64,000 nt of DNA from Humidesulfovibrio sp. (GCA_031292175.1 JARLHQ010000003.1:1-64000); one strand, 5' to 3'. Positions 7,938 to 16,347 are shown, counted from the first letter of the stretch. Notes: generated by a model not told the origin, from the sequence alone. Numbers and translations: made by a program.

Positions 7938-8456
7938 CTAAAAAAACTTCGCGTCGGCGGCGAGGTCCGTCTCGCGGATGACGACGCTCTTGCCATCAAT
8001 GGTGCGGGGCAACGGCGAGGGGTTGCAGCCGCCCTTCACCTCCATGACGCGCGAGGCGTGGAACCTTTGGCCGCAGTTTTTGCAGACCATGAATTCGCCG
8101 TCCTGGGTATAGCCCTTCTTTTCCGGGAAGCAGACGTCACAGGCGTTGAGCGCGGTGCGCAGCACGCCGTCACGGCTCTTGATGACGAAGAACTGGATCT
8201 CTTTGCCGCCCGTTTTGAAGCGGTAAAAATGGGCCTTGCCGTCGGAAACGTCGGCCACGGGGATCTTGACCGTGCCGGCCTGGGCCTTGACCACGGGGGG
8301 ACCGCCGAAGAAGCCCGCGTGGGCGCGGCTCAGGTTCGAGAAAAACAGCAGCGCCAAGGCGATCAGCGCGGCGATGATGACGGCGTGCCCGGGTCCGGAA
8401 TACGGCGCGGAAGCGGCCACGGCGATGGGCCGTGGGTCATTTTGACGGCGGTTCAT
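7938..8456 (-). CDS. DUF2318 membrane-anchored Cys-rich protein
   Basis: The 172-residue protein has one membrane helix (about 26-48) and a periplasmic domain with the Cys pattern CDVC, CKNC and a further GGCNP, the signature of DUF2318, annotated as Fe-S-containing or cytochrome-like. Family members accompany Ftr1-type iron permeases, P19 proteins and FtsX/MacB-type ABC transporters in bacteria such as Campylobacter, and a role in high-affinity metal acquisition is inferred from that. The ATG chosen is preceded by GGAGG at 9 bases. A longer frame runs upstream but its translation is arbitrary Arg/Pro-rich sequence. The gene faces the dsr operon across a 433-base regulatory gap. Confidence 0.75.
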   Translation of the reverse strand: MNRRQNDPRPIAVAASAPYSGPGHAVIIAALIALALLFFSNLSRAHAGFFGGPPVVKAQAGTVKIPVADVSDGKAHFYRFKTGGKEIQFFVIKSRDGVLRTALNACDVCFPEKKGYTQDGEFMVCKNCGQRFHASRVMEVKGGCNPSPLPRTIDGKSVVIRETDLAADAKFF

Positions 8457-8633
8457 GTCTGTGGTCCTCCAGAGTGGATGCGGCGCGGGGCGGGCAAAGC
8501 GGGGACGGAGGTGGAAGAGCAAAACCCCCGTCCCCGGCTGTGCAAACCCTCTCTGCACACGGCTTCGGTAAGGCAAACTTTGTGCCAACATAAAAACGCT
8601 CTCATTTTGGCGTGATAGGAAATTGCACCGCGT

Positions 8634-8669
8634 CTTGTGCAACCGGTTGCGCGCAGCCTATTGCACAAG
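8634..8669. promoter_or_regulatory. Inverted repeat CTTGTGCAA-N18-TTGCACAAG
   Basis: Perfect 9-base arms at 8634-8642 and 8661-8669 lie in the 433-base gap (8457-8889) between the divergent DUF2318 gene and the dsr operon. The left arm overlaps a perfect 12-base palindrome, GCAACCGGTTGC (8639-8650). Several further TGTGC/GCACA half-sites (8556, 8581, 8694, 8812) are scattered around. It is a good candidate operator for a dimeric regulator of either gene; the protein is unknown. Confidence 0.5.
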
Positions 8670-8750
8670 GCGCGCAAGAAGGTCTGCACAAATATGCTCC
8701 CGCACGGCATTTGAAGCAAGCAAAGGGCCCGGTTTTCTGGGCGATACGGC

Positions 8751-8779
8751 TTGACGTTTCAGGGGGAGTCTGGAATAGA
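8751..8779 (+). promoter_or_regulatory. Candidate promoter of the RsbRD-dsrMKJOP operon
   Basis: TTGACG (8751-8756) and AATAGA (8774-8779) are 17 bases apart. The resulting leader of about 100 bases contains a hairpin GCTTTTCC/GGAAAAGC (8829-8850) just before the first gene, with its AAGGGG in the loop and stem. Confidence 0.4.
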
Positions 8780-8889
8780 GCGCGGAGATATTTTTACCGT
8801 TTCACACGAATTGTGCGGGCGTCGGCCAGCTTTTCCACAAGGGGAAAAGCCGGGTGGTCGTCCTCTTTTCCGGTCTGCTGGGGGGGTCC

Positions 8890-9417
8890 ATGGGGCTGAC
8901 TGATTCAATTGCGACGCGCTCAAAAGAGCTGTCCCAAAAATGGGCCGACCTCATTTTGGGCACGTACCCGGAGCAGACCCAGGTTGTTTGGCGCAAGAAC
9001 CGCGACCATTTCACCAACCCCGTGGGCAGCGCCATTCTGGCCTCCACCAGCGAACTCATCCCCCTCCTTCTCACCTGGAACGACGCCGCGGCGGTGGCCA
9101 GGTCCCTCGAACAAATCGTCAAGATTCGGGCCGTGCAGGACTTCACCCCTGGCCAGGCGCTGAGTTTCGTCTTCTTGCTGAAAAAGCTCCTGCGCCAGGA
9201 GTTCACCAAGGAGCTAGCGGCGCGCGGCGAACTGGAAGAGCTGCTGCGCTTCGAGACCCGCGTGGACAATCTGGCGGTCATCGCCTTCGACCTCTATGTG
9301 GCCGCGCGCGACCAGATTGCGCGCATGCGCGTGGACGAGGTCAAGCGGGCGCATACGAACATCGTGCGCCGGGCCAATCTCATGAAAGCGGATGTGACGG
9401 CTCAAAAGGCCGATTAA
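8890..9417 (+). CDS. RsbRD N-terminal-domain protein upstream of dsrM
   Basis: The 175-residue all-helical protein resembles the RsbRD N-terminal domain, the globin-like sensor domain that in stressosome proteins precedes a STAS domain. Here the domain stands alone: residues 10-155 cover it and no STAS part follows. It lies 68 bases before dsrM on the same strand and is probably co-transcribed. The conserved position before a respiratory operon suggests a role in regulation or assembly of the Dsr complex, which is inference. The start is uncertain: ATG 8890 has a G-rich run close upstream, while GTG 8854 has AAGGGGA at a better distance and would add 12 residues. Confidence 0.7.
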   Translation: MGLTDSIATRSKELSQKWADLILGTYPEQTQVVWRKNRDHFTNPVGSAILASTSELIPLLLTWNDAAAVARSLEQIVKIRAVQDFTPGQALSFVFLLKKLLRQEFTKELAARGELEELLRFETRVDNLAVIAFDLYVAARDQIARMRVDEVKRAHTNIVRRANLMKADVTAQKAD

Positions 9418-9431
9418 GTTTTTCCCGGAAG

Positions 9432-9461
9432 GCCTGCCTTGCCGCTTGCGGCAAGGCAGGC
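9432..9461 (+). other. Perfect 13-bp hairpin between the RsbRD gene and dsrM
   Basis: GCCTGCCTTGCCG (9432-9444) pairs perfectly with CGGCAAGGCAGGC (9449-9461) around CTTG. No T run follows; the next features are the dsrM ribosome site GAGGTGA and its ATG. It could stabilise the 5' end of the dsr mRNA, act as a partial terminator, or set the ratio of the first protein to the complex. Confidence 0.7.
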
Positions 9462-9485
9462 AAACTACAAGCGAGGTGACGGCAG

Positions 9486-10508
9486 ATGAAAGCGATCTTT
9501 TCACTCCTTTTGGTCCTGGCCCTTGTGGTGATCGCCACAGTCGGGGCAGGCGCGGCAAAGATGCAAACCATCTTCGCGTACTGCATCCCAGGCACGGCGT
9601 TCATTCTTTTCATGGTCGGATTCGTGTGCAAGATCGTCTCCTGGGCCAAGCGCCCGGTGCCTTTCCGCATCCCGACCACGGGCGGACAGCAGCAAACGCT
9701 TTCCTGGATTGCCCAGAACAAGTGGGACAATCCCTCCACGGGCCCGCAGACCTTCGTGCGCATGGTGCTTGAAGTGCTGACCTTCCGGTCGCTCTTCCGC
9801 AACACCAAGCTTGTGCTCCGGCACGACGACGGCAAGAACCCCATCGTGGCGTATGTTTCCGCCAAGTGGCTGTGGCTCTTCGCCATCCTGTTCCACTACG
9901 GATTCCTCATCGTCGTGATCCGGCACATGCGCCTGTTCATGCAGCCTGTGCCGATGCCCATCGCTTTCCTGGACCAGGCCGATGGCATCCTGCAGATCCT
10001 TGCGCCGACCATCTACATTTCCGACGTGCTTCTCTTGAGCGGCGCGACCCTGCTGCTGCTGCGCCGGTTCTTTGACGCCAAGGTTCGCTACATCTCACTC
10101 GTGAACGACTACTTCCCCCTGTTCCTGATTCTGGGCGTCATCCTCTCCGGCATGTACATGCGCTACATCGCCAAGGTGGACATCATGGCCATCAAGGAAG
10201 TGATCCTCGGCCTGCTGACCCTGAACTACACGGTTCCGGCAAACATCGACACCAGCTTCTTCGTGCACCTGTTCCTGGTGAGCACGCTTTTGGTGTACAT
10301 CCCCTTCTCCAAGCTCATGCACATGGGCGGCGTGTTCCTCTCGCCCACGCGCAACATGCCGAACGACACGCGCATCAACCACTACGTGAACCCCTGGAAC
10401 AACCCCGCCGTCAAGCCGCACAGCTATGAGTCCTACGAGGACGAGTTCCGCGGGCCCATGTTCGAGGCCGGCCTGCCCTTGGAGAAGAACCCGGAGGAGG
10501 CCGCCTAA
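9486..10508 (+). CDS. dsrM: DsrM, membrane cytochrome b subunit of the sulfite-reduction-associated complex
   Basis: The 340-residue integral membrane protein is NarI-like, with about six hydrophobic segments. The His residues in LFHYGFLIVVIRHMRLF and in FFVHLFLVST...LMH are the likely haem b ligands. DsrM oxidises or reduces menaquinol in the membrane and exchanges electrons with DsrK. The N-terminal helix KAIFSLLLVLALVVIATVG acts as an uncleaved signal anchor. The C-terminal tail, rich in Pro/Tyr/Glu, is cytoplasmic. GAGGTGA lies upstream of the ATG. It opens dsrMKJOP; dsrK follows after 57 bases. Confidence 0.95.
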   Translation: MKAIFSLLLVLALVVIATVGAGAAKMQTIFAYCIPGTAFILFMVGFVCKIVSWAKRPVPFRIPTTGGQQQTLSWIAQNKWDNPSTGPQTFVRMVLEVLTFRSLFRNTKLVLRHDDGKNPIVAYVSAKWLWLFAILFHYGFLIVVIRHMRLFMQPVPMPIAFLDQADGILQILAPTIYISDVLLLSGATLLLLRRFFDAKVRYISLVNDYFPLFLILGVILSGMYMRYIAKVDIMAIKEVILGLLTLNYTVPANIDTSFFVHLFLVSTLLVYIPFSKLMHMGGVFLSPTRNMPNDTRINHYVNPWNNPAVKPHSYESYEDEFRGPMFEAGLPLEKNPEEAA

Positions 10509-10565
10509 ACGCGGCTCTCGCTTCCCCGGTCTACGAGCACTAAACTTTTTCCGTGAGGAGAAGAC

Positions 10566-12200
10566 ATGGCAAAAATCATCAAACCCGATGAGCTGCTCAA
10601 GAGTATCAACTACACGCCTCCAGCCGCGAACTGGATGGATCTTCCGAACGACCTCTCTCCCGGCCGCTTCGCCTACCCGGCCAAGCAGGACAAGGTCGAA
10701 TATCTCATGCATGAGATTCCCGGCCAGTTCGGCAACCCGCGCCAGTGGCGCCCGGAAGACGTCGACTGGAAGCTGCCGTCCAACTGGAAAGAAATCGTCA
10801 TGAACGGCTTCCGCGAGCGCCTGGACAAGTACCGCTCGCTCAAGCTCTTCATGGACATCTGCGTGCGCTGCGGCGCCTGCGCCGACAAGTGCCACTACTT
10901 CATCGGCTCCGGCGACCCCAAGAACATGCCCGTGCTCCGCGCTGAGCTCATGCGCTCCATCTACCGCGGCGAGTTCACCCTCGCCGGCAAGATCCTGGGC
11001 AAGCTCACTGGCGCGCGCGTCATGGAAGAGGACGTCCTGAAGGAATGGTTCCTCTACTTCTACCAGTGCACGGAGTGCCGTCGCTGCTCGCTCTTCTGCC
11101 CCTACGGCATCGACACCGCCGAGGTGACGATGATGGCGCGCGAGCTGCTGCACCTGGTGGGCGTGAACATCAACTGGATCCTCGAGCCGGTCGCCAACTG
11201 CACCCGCACCGGCAACCACCTGGGCATCCAGCCGCACGCCTTCAAGGACATCGTCGAATTCATGGTCGACGACATCGAGACCATCACCGGCAAGCACCTG
11301 AACGTTCCGCTGAATGAAAAAGGCCACGAGGTCATCTTCATCACCCCCTCGGGCGACGTCTTCGCCGATCCGGGCATCTACACCTTCATGGGCTACCTGA
11401 TGCTCTTCGACGCCATCGGCCTGGACTACACGCTCTCCACCTATGCATCCGAGGGCGGCAACTTCGGCCTGTTCACCAGCGCCGACACGATGAAGGCCCT
11501 GAACGGCAAGATGTACGCCGAGGCGAACCGCCTGGGCGCCAAATGGATCCTGGGCGGCGAATGCGGCCACATGTGGCGCGTGGTGAACCAGTACATGGAC
11601 ACCATGAACGGCGACATGCAGGGCCCGCAGATGAAGACCCCGGTGAGCCCCATCACCGGCACGGTGTTCGAGAACGCCAAGCAGACCAAGATGGTGCACA
11701 TCGCCGAGTTCACCGCCGACCTGATCAAGCACGGCAAGCTCAAGCTGGACAAGAGCCGGAACTCGGACATCATCGCCACGTTCCACGACTCCTGCAACCC
11801 GGCCCGCGCCATGGGCATGTTTGAAGAGCCCCGCTACGTGCTCAAGAACGTCGTGGACCAGTTCTACGAAATGCCGGAGAACACCATCCGCGAGCAGACC
11901 TTCTGCTGCGCCGGCGGCTCCGGCCTGAACACCGACGAGATCATGGAAATCCGCATGCGCGGCGGACTGCCGAGAGGCAACGCCCTGCGCTACGTGCAGG
12001 AGAAGAACGGGGTCAACACCATGGCCTGCGTCTGCGCCATCGACCGCGCCACCCTGATCCCCCTGGCCGACTACTGGGCGCCGGGCGTCAAGATCACCGG
12101 CCTGCATGAGCTTGTGGGCAACGCCCTGATCCTCGACGGGGAGCAGGAGCGCACCATGAACCTTCGCCAGGAGCCTCTGCCCGGCATGGAGGAGGAATAA
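10566..12200 (+). CDS. dsrK: DsrK, CCG-domain Fe-S subunit (heterodisulfide-reductase-like)
   Basis: The 544-residue cytoplasmic protein is HdrD-like. Two [4Fe-4S] motifs sit near the N-terminus (Cys99/102/105/109 and Cys168/171/174/178). CCG-type Cys motifs follow, including the complete TFCCAGGSG near residue 445, which hold the noncubane-type catalytic cluster. DsrK receives electrons from DsrM and is thought to reduce the DsrC trisulfide formed by dissimilatory sulfite reductase. GTGAGGAG precedes the ATG. The gene ends one base before dsrJ. HmcF at the right end of this window is a smaller paralogue. Confidence 0.95.
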   Translation: MAKIIKPDELLKSINYTPPAANWMDLPNDLSPGRFAYPAKQDKVEYLMHEIPGQFGNPRQWRPEDVDWKLPSNWKEIVMNGFRERLDKYRSLKLFMDICVRCGACADKCHYFIGSGDPKNMPVLRAELMRSIYRGEFTLAGKILGKLTGARVMEEDVLKEWFLYFYQCTECRRCSLFCPYGIDTAEVTMMARELLHLVGVNINWILEPVANCTRTGNHLGIQPHAFKDIVEFMVDDIETITGKHLNVPLNEKGHEVIFITPSGDVFADPGIYTFMGYLMLFDAIGLDYTLSTYASEGGNFGLFTSADTMKALNGKMYAEANRLGAKWILGGECGHMWRVVNQYMDTMNGDMQGPQMKTPVSPITGTVFENAKQTKMVHIAEFTADLIKHGKLKLDKSRNSDIIATFHDSCNPARAMGMFEEPRYVLKNVVDQFYEMPENTIREQTFCCAGGSGLNTDEIMEIRMRGGLPRGNALRYVQEKNGVNTMACVCAIDRATLIPLADYWAPGVKITGLHELVGNALILDGEQERTMNLRQEPLPGMEEE

Positions 12201-12201
12201 G

Positions 12202-12591
12202 ATGAAACTGTACAACGGCGGTAAAATAATCACCGGACTGGTGATCTTCCTGGGCCTGTTTCTGACCCCGCTGGCCTACAACGCGGGCAAGGCGGCCTAT
12301 TCCCAGCCCAAGCTCAAACTGCCCGTTAACGAGAAGGAATGCGTCGAGAGCAAGGAGTACATGCGGAAAAACCACATGCAGCTCCTGGACCAGTGGCGCG
12401 ATTGGGCCCTGCGCGACGGCAAACGGGTCTACGTGAACAGCAAGGGCAAAGAGTTCGAGATTAGCCTGCAGAAGACCTGCATGAAGTGCCATACCAACAA
12501 GGCGGAGTTCTGCGACAAGTGTCACAACGACGCTTCCGTTTCGCCCTACTGTTGGGATTGCCACATCCAGCCGGAGGGGTTGAAGAAATGA
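12202..12591 (+). CDS. dsrJ: DsrJ, periplasmic trihaem cytochrome c
   Basis: The 129-residue protein has an N-terminal hydrophobic anchor (about 9-27) and three CXXCH haem c sites: CMKCH (93-97), CDKCH (104-108) and CWDCH (117-121). An extra Cys47, found in DsrJ proteins, could act as an unusual haem ligand. It is the periplasmic electron-handling subunit of DsrMKJOP. The start lies one base after the dsrK stop, with GAGGAGG within the end of dsrK, and its last bases overlap dsrO by 4, so translation is coupled. Confidence 0.95.
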   Translation: MKLYNGGKIITGLVIFLGLFLTPLAYNAGKAAYSQPKLKLPVNEKECVESKEYMRKNHMQLLDQWRDWALRDGKRVYVNSKGKEFEISLQKTCMKCHTNKAEFCDKCHNDASVSPYCWDCHIQPEGLKK

Positions 12592-13355
12592 GCCACACCA
12601 GAAGAAACTTCCTGAAGTTCATGGGTCTGGCCGCCGCCGGACTCTGCGCGGGTTCCGCCGGCAGCGCCCTGGCCGCCGCCGAGGCCGGTCCCGTGCGGGC
12701 CGCCGACGCCCTGAAGGCCAAACGCTGGGCCATGGTCATCGACACGACGAAGGTCGGCACCAAGGAGACCATCGACGTGCTCGCCAAGGCGTGCCATCAC
12801 GCCCACAACGTGCCGGACATCCCAACCAAGCAGAACGTCAAGTGGATCTGGGCCGCCAGCTACGATGAGGCCTTCGACCAGCCCAACGACCACGGCAACG
12901 ATGCCATGGAAAAGCGCGAATTTGCGCTGCTGTGCAACCACTGCACCCACCCGCCCTGCGTGCGCGTGTGCCCCACTCAGGCCACCTTCCAGCGCCCGGA
13001 CGGCATTGTGGCCATGGACTACCACCGCTGCATCGGCTGCCGCTACTGCATGGCCGCCTGCCCCTTCGGTGCGCGCAGCTTCAACTTCATGGAGCCCCGG
13101 CTGTACCTGGACCTGAACAACCTGAACAAGGAATTCCCCACCCGCATGCGCGGCGTGGTTGAAAAGTGCAACTTCTGCGTGGACAGGCTGGCCCACGGCA
13201 AGCAGCCCGCCTGTGTCGAGGCGTCCAACGGAGCCCTGGCGTTCGGAGACCTCTCCGACCCGAATTCCGAGGTGCGCAAGCTGCTGCGCGAGCACTACAC
13301 CATCCGGCGCAAGCCGTCGCTCGGCACCGAACCGGGCGTCTACTACATCATTTAG
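12588..13355 (+). CDS. dsrO: DsrO, periplasmic ferredoxin-like Fe-S subunit
   Basis: The 255-residue protein begins with a twin-arginine signal (TRRNFLKFMG, residues 4-13, cleavage near 30), so it is exported folded. Cys-rich clusters CNHCTHPPCVRVCP, CIGCRYCMAACP and CNFCVDRLAHGKQPAC give the multiple [4Fe-4S] sites of the NrfC/HybA/DsrO family. It passes electrons between DsrJ and DsrP on the periplasmic side. The ATG overlaps the dsrJ stop (ATGA). An upstream in-frame extension across dsrJ is rejected because the Tat motif would then be internal. HmcB is its paralogue in this window. Confidence 0.95.
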   Translation: MSHTRRNFLKFMGLAAAGLCAGSAGSALAAAEAGPVRAADALKAKRWAMVIDTTKVGTKETIDVLAKACHHAHNVPDIPTKQNVKWIWAASYDEAFDQPNDHGNDAMEKREFALLCNHCTHPPCVRVCPTQATFQRPDGIVAMDYHRCIGCRYCMAACPFGARSFNFMEPRLYLDLNNLNKEFPTRMRGVVEKCNFCVDRLAHGKQPACVEASNGALAFGDLSDPNSEVRKLLREHYTIRRKPSLGTEPGVYYII

Positions 13356-13364
13356 GGGGCGGTC

Positions 13365-14558
13365 ATGCTCGAAAAAGCACTTAAGGGAAGTCCCAAGTAT
13401 TACCTGTGGATCGGGTTTCTGCTCCTCGTCATCGCGGGAGCTTCCAGCGTATACATCACGCAGTTGATACACGGTTTGACCATCACCGGCATGAGCCGCG
13501 ACGTGTCCTGGGGCTTCTACATCGCCCAGTTCACGTACCTGGTCGGTCTGGCCGCCTCCGGCGTCATGATTGTGCTGCCGTACTACTTCCACCACTATAA
13601 AAAGTTCAAGGACCTCGTCATTTTCGGCGAGTTCATGGCCATCGGCGCCGTGGTCATGTGCCTTGGCTTCATCGTGGTTGATATCGGCCAGCCGCAGCGC
13701 ATGCTGAACGTGCTGCTCTTCCCCACGCCCAACTCCATCCTGTTCTGGGACATGGTCGTCTTGAACGGCTATCTCATCCTGAACCTCCTGGTGGGCTGGA
13801 CCTGTCTGGAGTGCGACCGCCAGCACATGCCCCACCCGAAGTGGACCAAGGTTGTCGCCTACGTGTCCATCATCTGGGCGTTCTCCATCCACACGGTCAC
13901 GGCCTTTCTGTACCAGGGCCTGCCCGGCCGCCACTACTGGCTCACCGCCATCCTGGCCGCCCGCTTCCTGGCTTCGGCCTTCTGCTCTGGTCCGGCCATC
14001 CTGCTCCTGGTCATCATGCTCACAGAGAAGCTGACCACCTTCAAGGCCGAGGCCGAGGGTGTCGCCACCCTGGCCAAGATCATCGTGTACGCCATGTGCG
14101 TGAACGTGTTCTTCTTCCTGCTTGAGGTGTTCTCGGCCTTCTACTCGAACATTCCCGAACACATGAACTCGCTCATATACTTGTTCAAGGGCCTCGACGG
14201 CCACACCGAGCTGGTGCCCTACATGTGGACCGCTGTGGCGTTCGGCCTCGGCAGCCTGGCGCTTCTGATCCCGCCCAAGCTGCGCGACAACCGCAAGCTG
14301 TTGCCCTGGTCCCTGGGCATCCTGGTCATCGCCACCTGGATCGACAAGGGCCTTGGCCTCCTGATCGGCGGTTTCAACCCTTCGCCCTTCGATACCGTCG
14401 CCCCTTACTGGCCCACCGGCAAGGAGCTCATCGTCTCGCTCATGATCTACGCCACGGGCGCCCTGGTGGTGACCATCCTGTTCAAGGTCGCCACCGAGGT
14501 GAAGCAAGAGCTTGGTGTCAGCCAGAAGCCTGCGGTTTCCCTCGAAACCGAAGCCTAA
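13365..14558 (+). CDS. dsrP: DsrP, NrfD-family integral membrane subunit
   Basis: The 397-residue protein has about ten membrane helices and belongs to the NrfD/PsrC/HybB group, which binds menaquinone at the periplasmic side and takes electrons from a DsrO-like partner. Conserved features include the polar helix with SWGFYIAQFTYLVG and the cytoplasmic-facing KALKGSPKYY start. It closes the dsr operon; the start is 9 bases after dsrO with GGGGG upstream. A canonical terminator follows within 25 bases. HmcC is its paralogue. Confidence 0.95.
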   Translation: MLEKALKGSPKYYLWIGFLLLVIAGASSVYITQLIHGLTITGMSRDVSWGFYIAQFTYLVGLAASGVMIVLPYYFHHYKKFKDLVIFGEFMAIGAVVMCLGFIVVDIGQPQRMLNVLLFPTPNSILFWDMVVLNGYLILNLLVGWTCLECDRQHMPHPKWTKVVAYVSIIWAFSIHTVTAFLYQGLPGRHYWLTAILAARFLASAFCSGPAILLLVIMLTEKLTTFKAEAEGVATLAKIIVYAMCVNVFFFLLEVFSAFYSNIPEHMNSLIYLFKGLDGHTELVPYMWTAVAFGLGSLALLIPPKLRDNRKLLPWSLGILVIATWIDKGLGLLIGGFNPSPFDTVAPYWPTGKELIVSLMIYATGALVVTILFKVATEVKQELGVSQKPAVSLETEA

Positions 14559-14581
14559 CGCTCAGCCGCCTCACAGACAAA

Positions 14582-14609
14582 AGCGCCCCCGCAAGGGGGC
14601 GCTTTTTTT
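14582..14609 (+). terminator. Rho-independent terminator of the dsr operon
   Basis: AGCGCCCCC (14582-14590) pairs with GGGGGCGCT (14595-14603) around GCAA, followed by seven T. This is the clearest intrinsic terminator in the window and marks the end of dsrMKJOP. Confidence 0.95.
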
Positions 14610-14731
14610 GTTGCAACGGCCCGCGCGCCGAGTAACCAGGCCCGGTTACGACGATTGTGACCACAGTGCGGGTAATGCTGCCCACAGCGGCCTGAGGTCT
14701 CAAGCATGCAACGCGGCGCGCGGGGGATTGT

Positions 14732-14935
14732 TCATTTCCCCGTCTTGCGCCGCGCCGTGACGGATTCGCCGCCAATGCCCCAATTGTCCGTGTCCACTTC
14801 CTCAATGACCACGACAGTGGTGGCGGGATTCTTGCCCAAGGTGTCGCGCAAAAGTTCGGTGACGCCCTTGATGAGGGTAGCCTTCTGCTCCGCGGTGGCC
14901 CCCTCCCGGGTGATCTTGATGTTCACGAAAGGCAT
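14732..14935 (-). CDS. 4-oxalocrotonate tautomerase family protein
   Basis: The 67-residue protein starts MPFVNIKITREG; after Met removal Pro becomes the catalytic N-terminal base typical of the tautomerase superfamily. The pattern ATAEQKATLIKGVTELL and VVIEEVDTDNWGIGG fits the short, hexameric 4-oxalocrotonate tautomerase group. The physiological substrate is unknown. ACAGGAG lies upstream of the ATG. The gene is alone on the minus strand between the dsr terminator and the hisS promoter, which points the other way. A longer frame extends upstream but the Met-Pro start fixes the N-terminus. Confidence 0.9.
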   Translation of the reverse strand: MPFVNIKITREGATAEQKATLIKGVTELLRDTLGKNPATTVVVIEEVDTDNWGIGGESVTARRKTGK

Positions 14936-14981
14936 GAGTTTCTCCTGTATTTGCGCGGAGTTTGACTTAGCACGCGCGGTT

Positions 14982-15010
14982 TTGACAATACGGTATGAGG
15001 AAGGTATATT
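14982..15010 (+). promoter_or_regulatory. Sigma-70 promoter of the hisS operon
   Basis: TTGACA (14982-14987) and TATATT (15005-15010) have the ideal 17-base spacing. The leader would be about 30 bases before the hisS ATG at 15048. It is the best-matching promoter in the window and probably serves hisS-aspS-def-fmt. Confidence 0.85.
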
Positions 15011-15047
15011 CCCCGCCTTTCCAAACCTCAACAAGCAAACGGACTCC

Positions 15048-16277
15048 ATGAGCGCCATCCAGAAAATCAAAGGCTTCGCCGACCTGTTCCCCGAAGACGC
15101 GCGCGCCTTCACCCACATGGAGGCTCAGGCGCGCGAGGTCTTCTCACGCTTCGGCTTCGGCGAGCTGCGTACGCCCGTGCTGGAGCGCACAGAGCTTTTC
15201 GCCAAGGGCATAGGCGAGGATACGGACGTGGTGGGCAAGGAGATGTACACCTTCACCGACCGCGGCGACCGTTCCCTGACCCTGCGTCCCGAGGCCACGG
15301 CGGGCGTGCTCCGCGCGGCCATTGAAGCCGGGGCCATCGAGCCCGGCCGCGCCACGCGCCTGTACACCTTCGGCCCCATGTTCCGCTACGAGCGCCCGCA
15401 AAAGGGCCGCATGCGCCAGTTCCACCAGATCAACGCCGAGCTTTTGGGCAGCGCCGAACCCCAGGCCGATGTCGAGGTCATCCTCATGCTGGAGGACTTC
15501 CTGTCGGGCCTTGGCATCGGGGATTTGTCCTTCGAGCTGAACAGCCTGGGCTGCCGCGAATGTCGCCCGAACTATCGCGCCGCCCTCACCGCCTATTTCG
15601 AGGCCCTCGACCACGACAAGCTTTGCGAGGACTGCCGTCGGCGCATGCACACCAATCCCCTGCGCGTGCTGGACTGCAAGGTGCCCACGTGCAAGGCCCT
15701 GGTCACGGACGCGCCGGTCATCGGCGACCACCTGTGCACGGGTTGCCACGATCACTTCTCCGCCGTGCTGGCCCTGGTGGACCGCGCGGACCTCAAGTAC
15801 ACCCTGAATCCCCGTCTGGTGCGCGGACTGGACTACTACCAGCGCACCACCTTCGAGGTCACAAGCGGCGCCATCGGCGCACAGACCGCCGTGGCTGGTG
15901 GCGGCCGCTACGACGGGCTGGTGCAACTCCTGGGCGGCCCGGATGCCCCGGGCATAGGCTTCGCCTGCGGCATGGAACGCCTGGCCATGCTCATGGAGAA
16001 GCCCGCCGCGCCCCGGCCGGACTTCTTTCTGGCCGTCACCGACGAACGCGCCGTGGACGCGGCCATCCTGCTGGCGCACAAGCTGCGCAAGCGCGGCCTC
16101 GCGGGTGAGTGCGACTACGCGGCGGGCAGCATGAAAAGCCGCCTGCGCCACGCCGGGCGCATCAACGCCAGAAAATGCTACATCATCGGCGCGGACGAAT
16201 TCGACGCCGGACAGGTGACGGTGAAGGACATGGAGGAGGGCACCCAGCTCAAGCTGGATATCGCCATCTTCGACTAA
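15048..16277 (+). CDS. hisS: Histidine-tRNA ligase
   Basis: The 409-residue class II synthetase charges tRNA-His. Motif 2 is visible in FRYERPQKGRMRQFHQ and the histidine-binding signatures in LVRGLDYYQRTTFEV and GGGRYDGLVQLLGG; the C-terminal anticodon-binding domain ends at AIFD. A Cys-rich insertion (CRECRPNY..., CEDCRRRM..., CKVPTCK..., CTGCHDHF) at about 165-235 is a potential metal-binding subdomain seen in some bacterial HisRS. The ATG at 15048 is chosen because the protein then begins as in the family (SAIQKIKGFADLFP); the frame stays open upstream but crosses the promoter. First gene of the translation operon. Confidence 0.95.
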   Translation: MSAIQKIKGFADLFPEDARAFTHMEAQAREVFSRFGFGELRTPVLERTELFAKGIGEDTDVVGKEMYTFTDRGDRSLTLRPEATAGVLRAAIEAGAIEPGRATRLYTFGPMFRYERPQKGRMRQFHQINAELLGSAEPQADVEVILMLEDFLSGLGIGDLSFELNSLGCRECRPNYRAALTAYFEALDHDKLCEDCRRRMHTNPLRVLDCKVPTCKALVTDAPVIGDHLCTGCHDHFSAVLALVDRADLKYTLNPRLVRGLDYYQRTTFEVTSGAIGAQTAVAGGGRYDGLVQLLGGPDAPGIGFACGMERLAMLMEKPAAPRPDFFLAVTDERAVDAAILLAHKLRKRGLAGECDYAAGSMKSRLRHAGRINARKCYIIGADEFDAGQVTVKDMEEGTQLKLDIAIFD

Positions 16278-16347
16278 CGCGAAAAAGCGACGCAACAGAC
16301 ACGACGACGACGCCAAGAGCGGCAATATTTCTCCAAAAGGAATGGAA

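Noticed and set aside
10095-12233. Long open frame antisense to dsrM-dsrK (over 700 codons)
   Set aside because: High G+C and coding bias of the real dsr genes keep the opposite strand open; the translation is His/Val/Ala-rich and matches nothing, and the dsr genes on the plus strand are unmistakable.
12546-14507. Long open frame antisense to dsrO-dsrP
   Set aside because: Same cause: it mirrors the bias of two well-identified genes and lacks a ribosome site or family motif.
14626-14650. GTAACC/GGTTAC inverted repeat after the dsr terminator
   Set aside because: Six-base arms only, in a gap with no divergent promoter; too weak to call.
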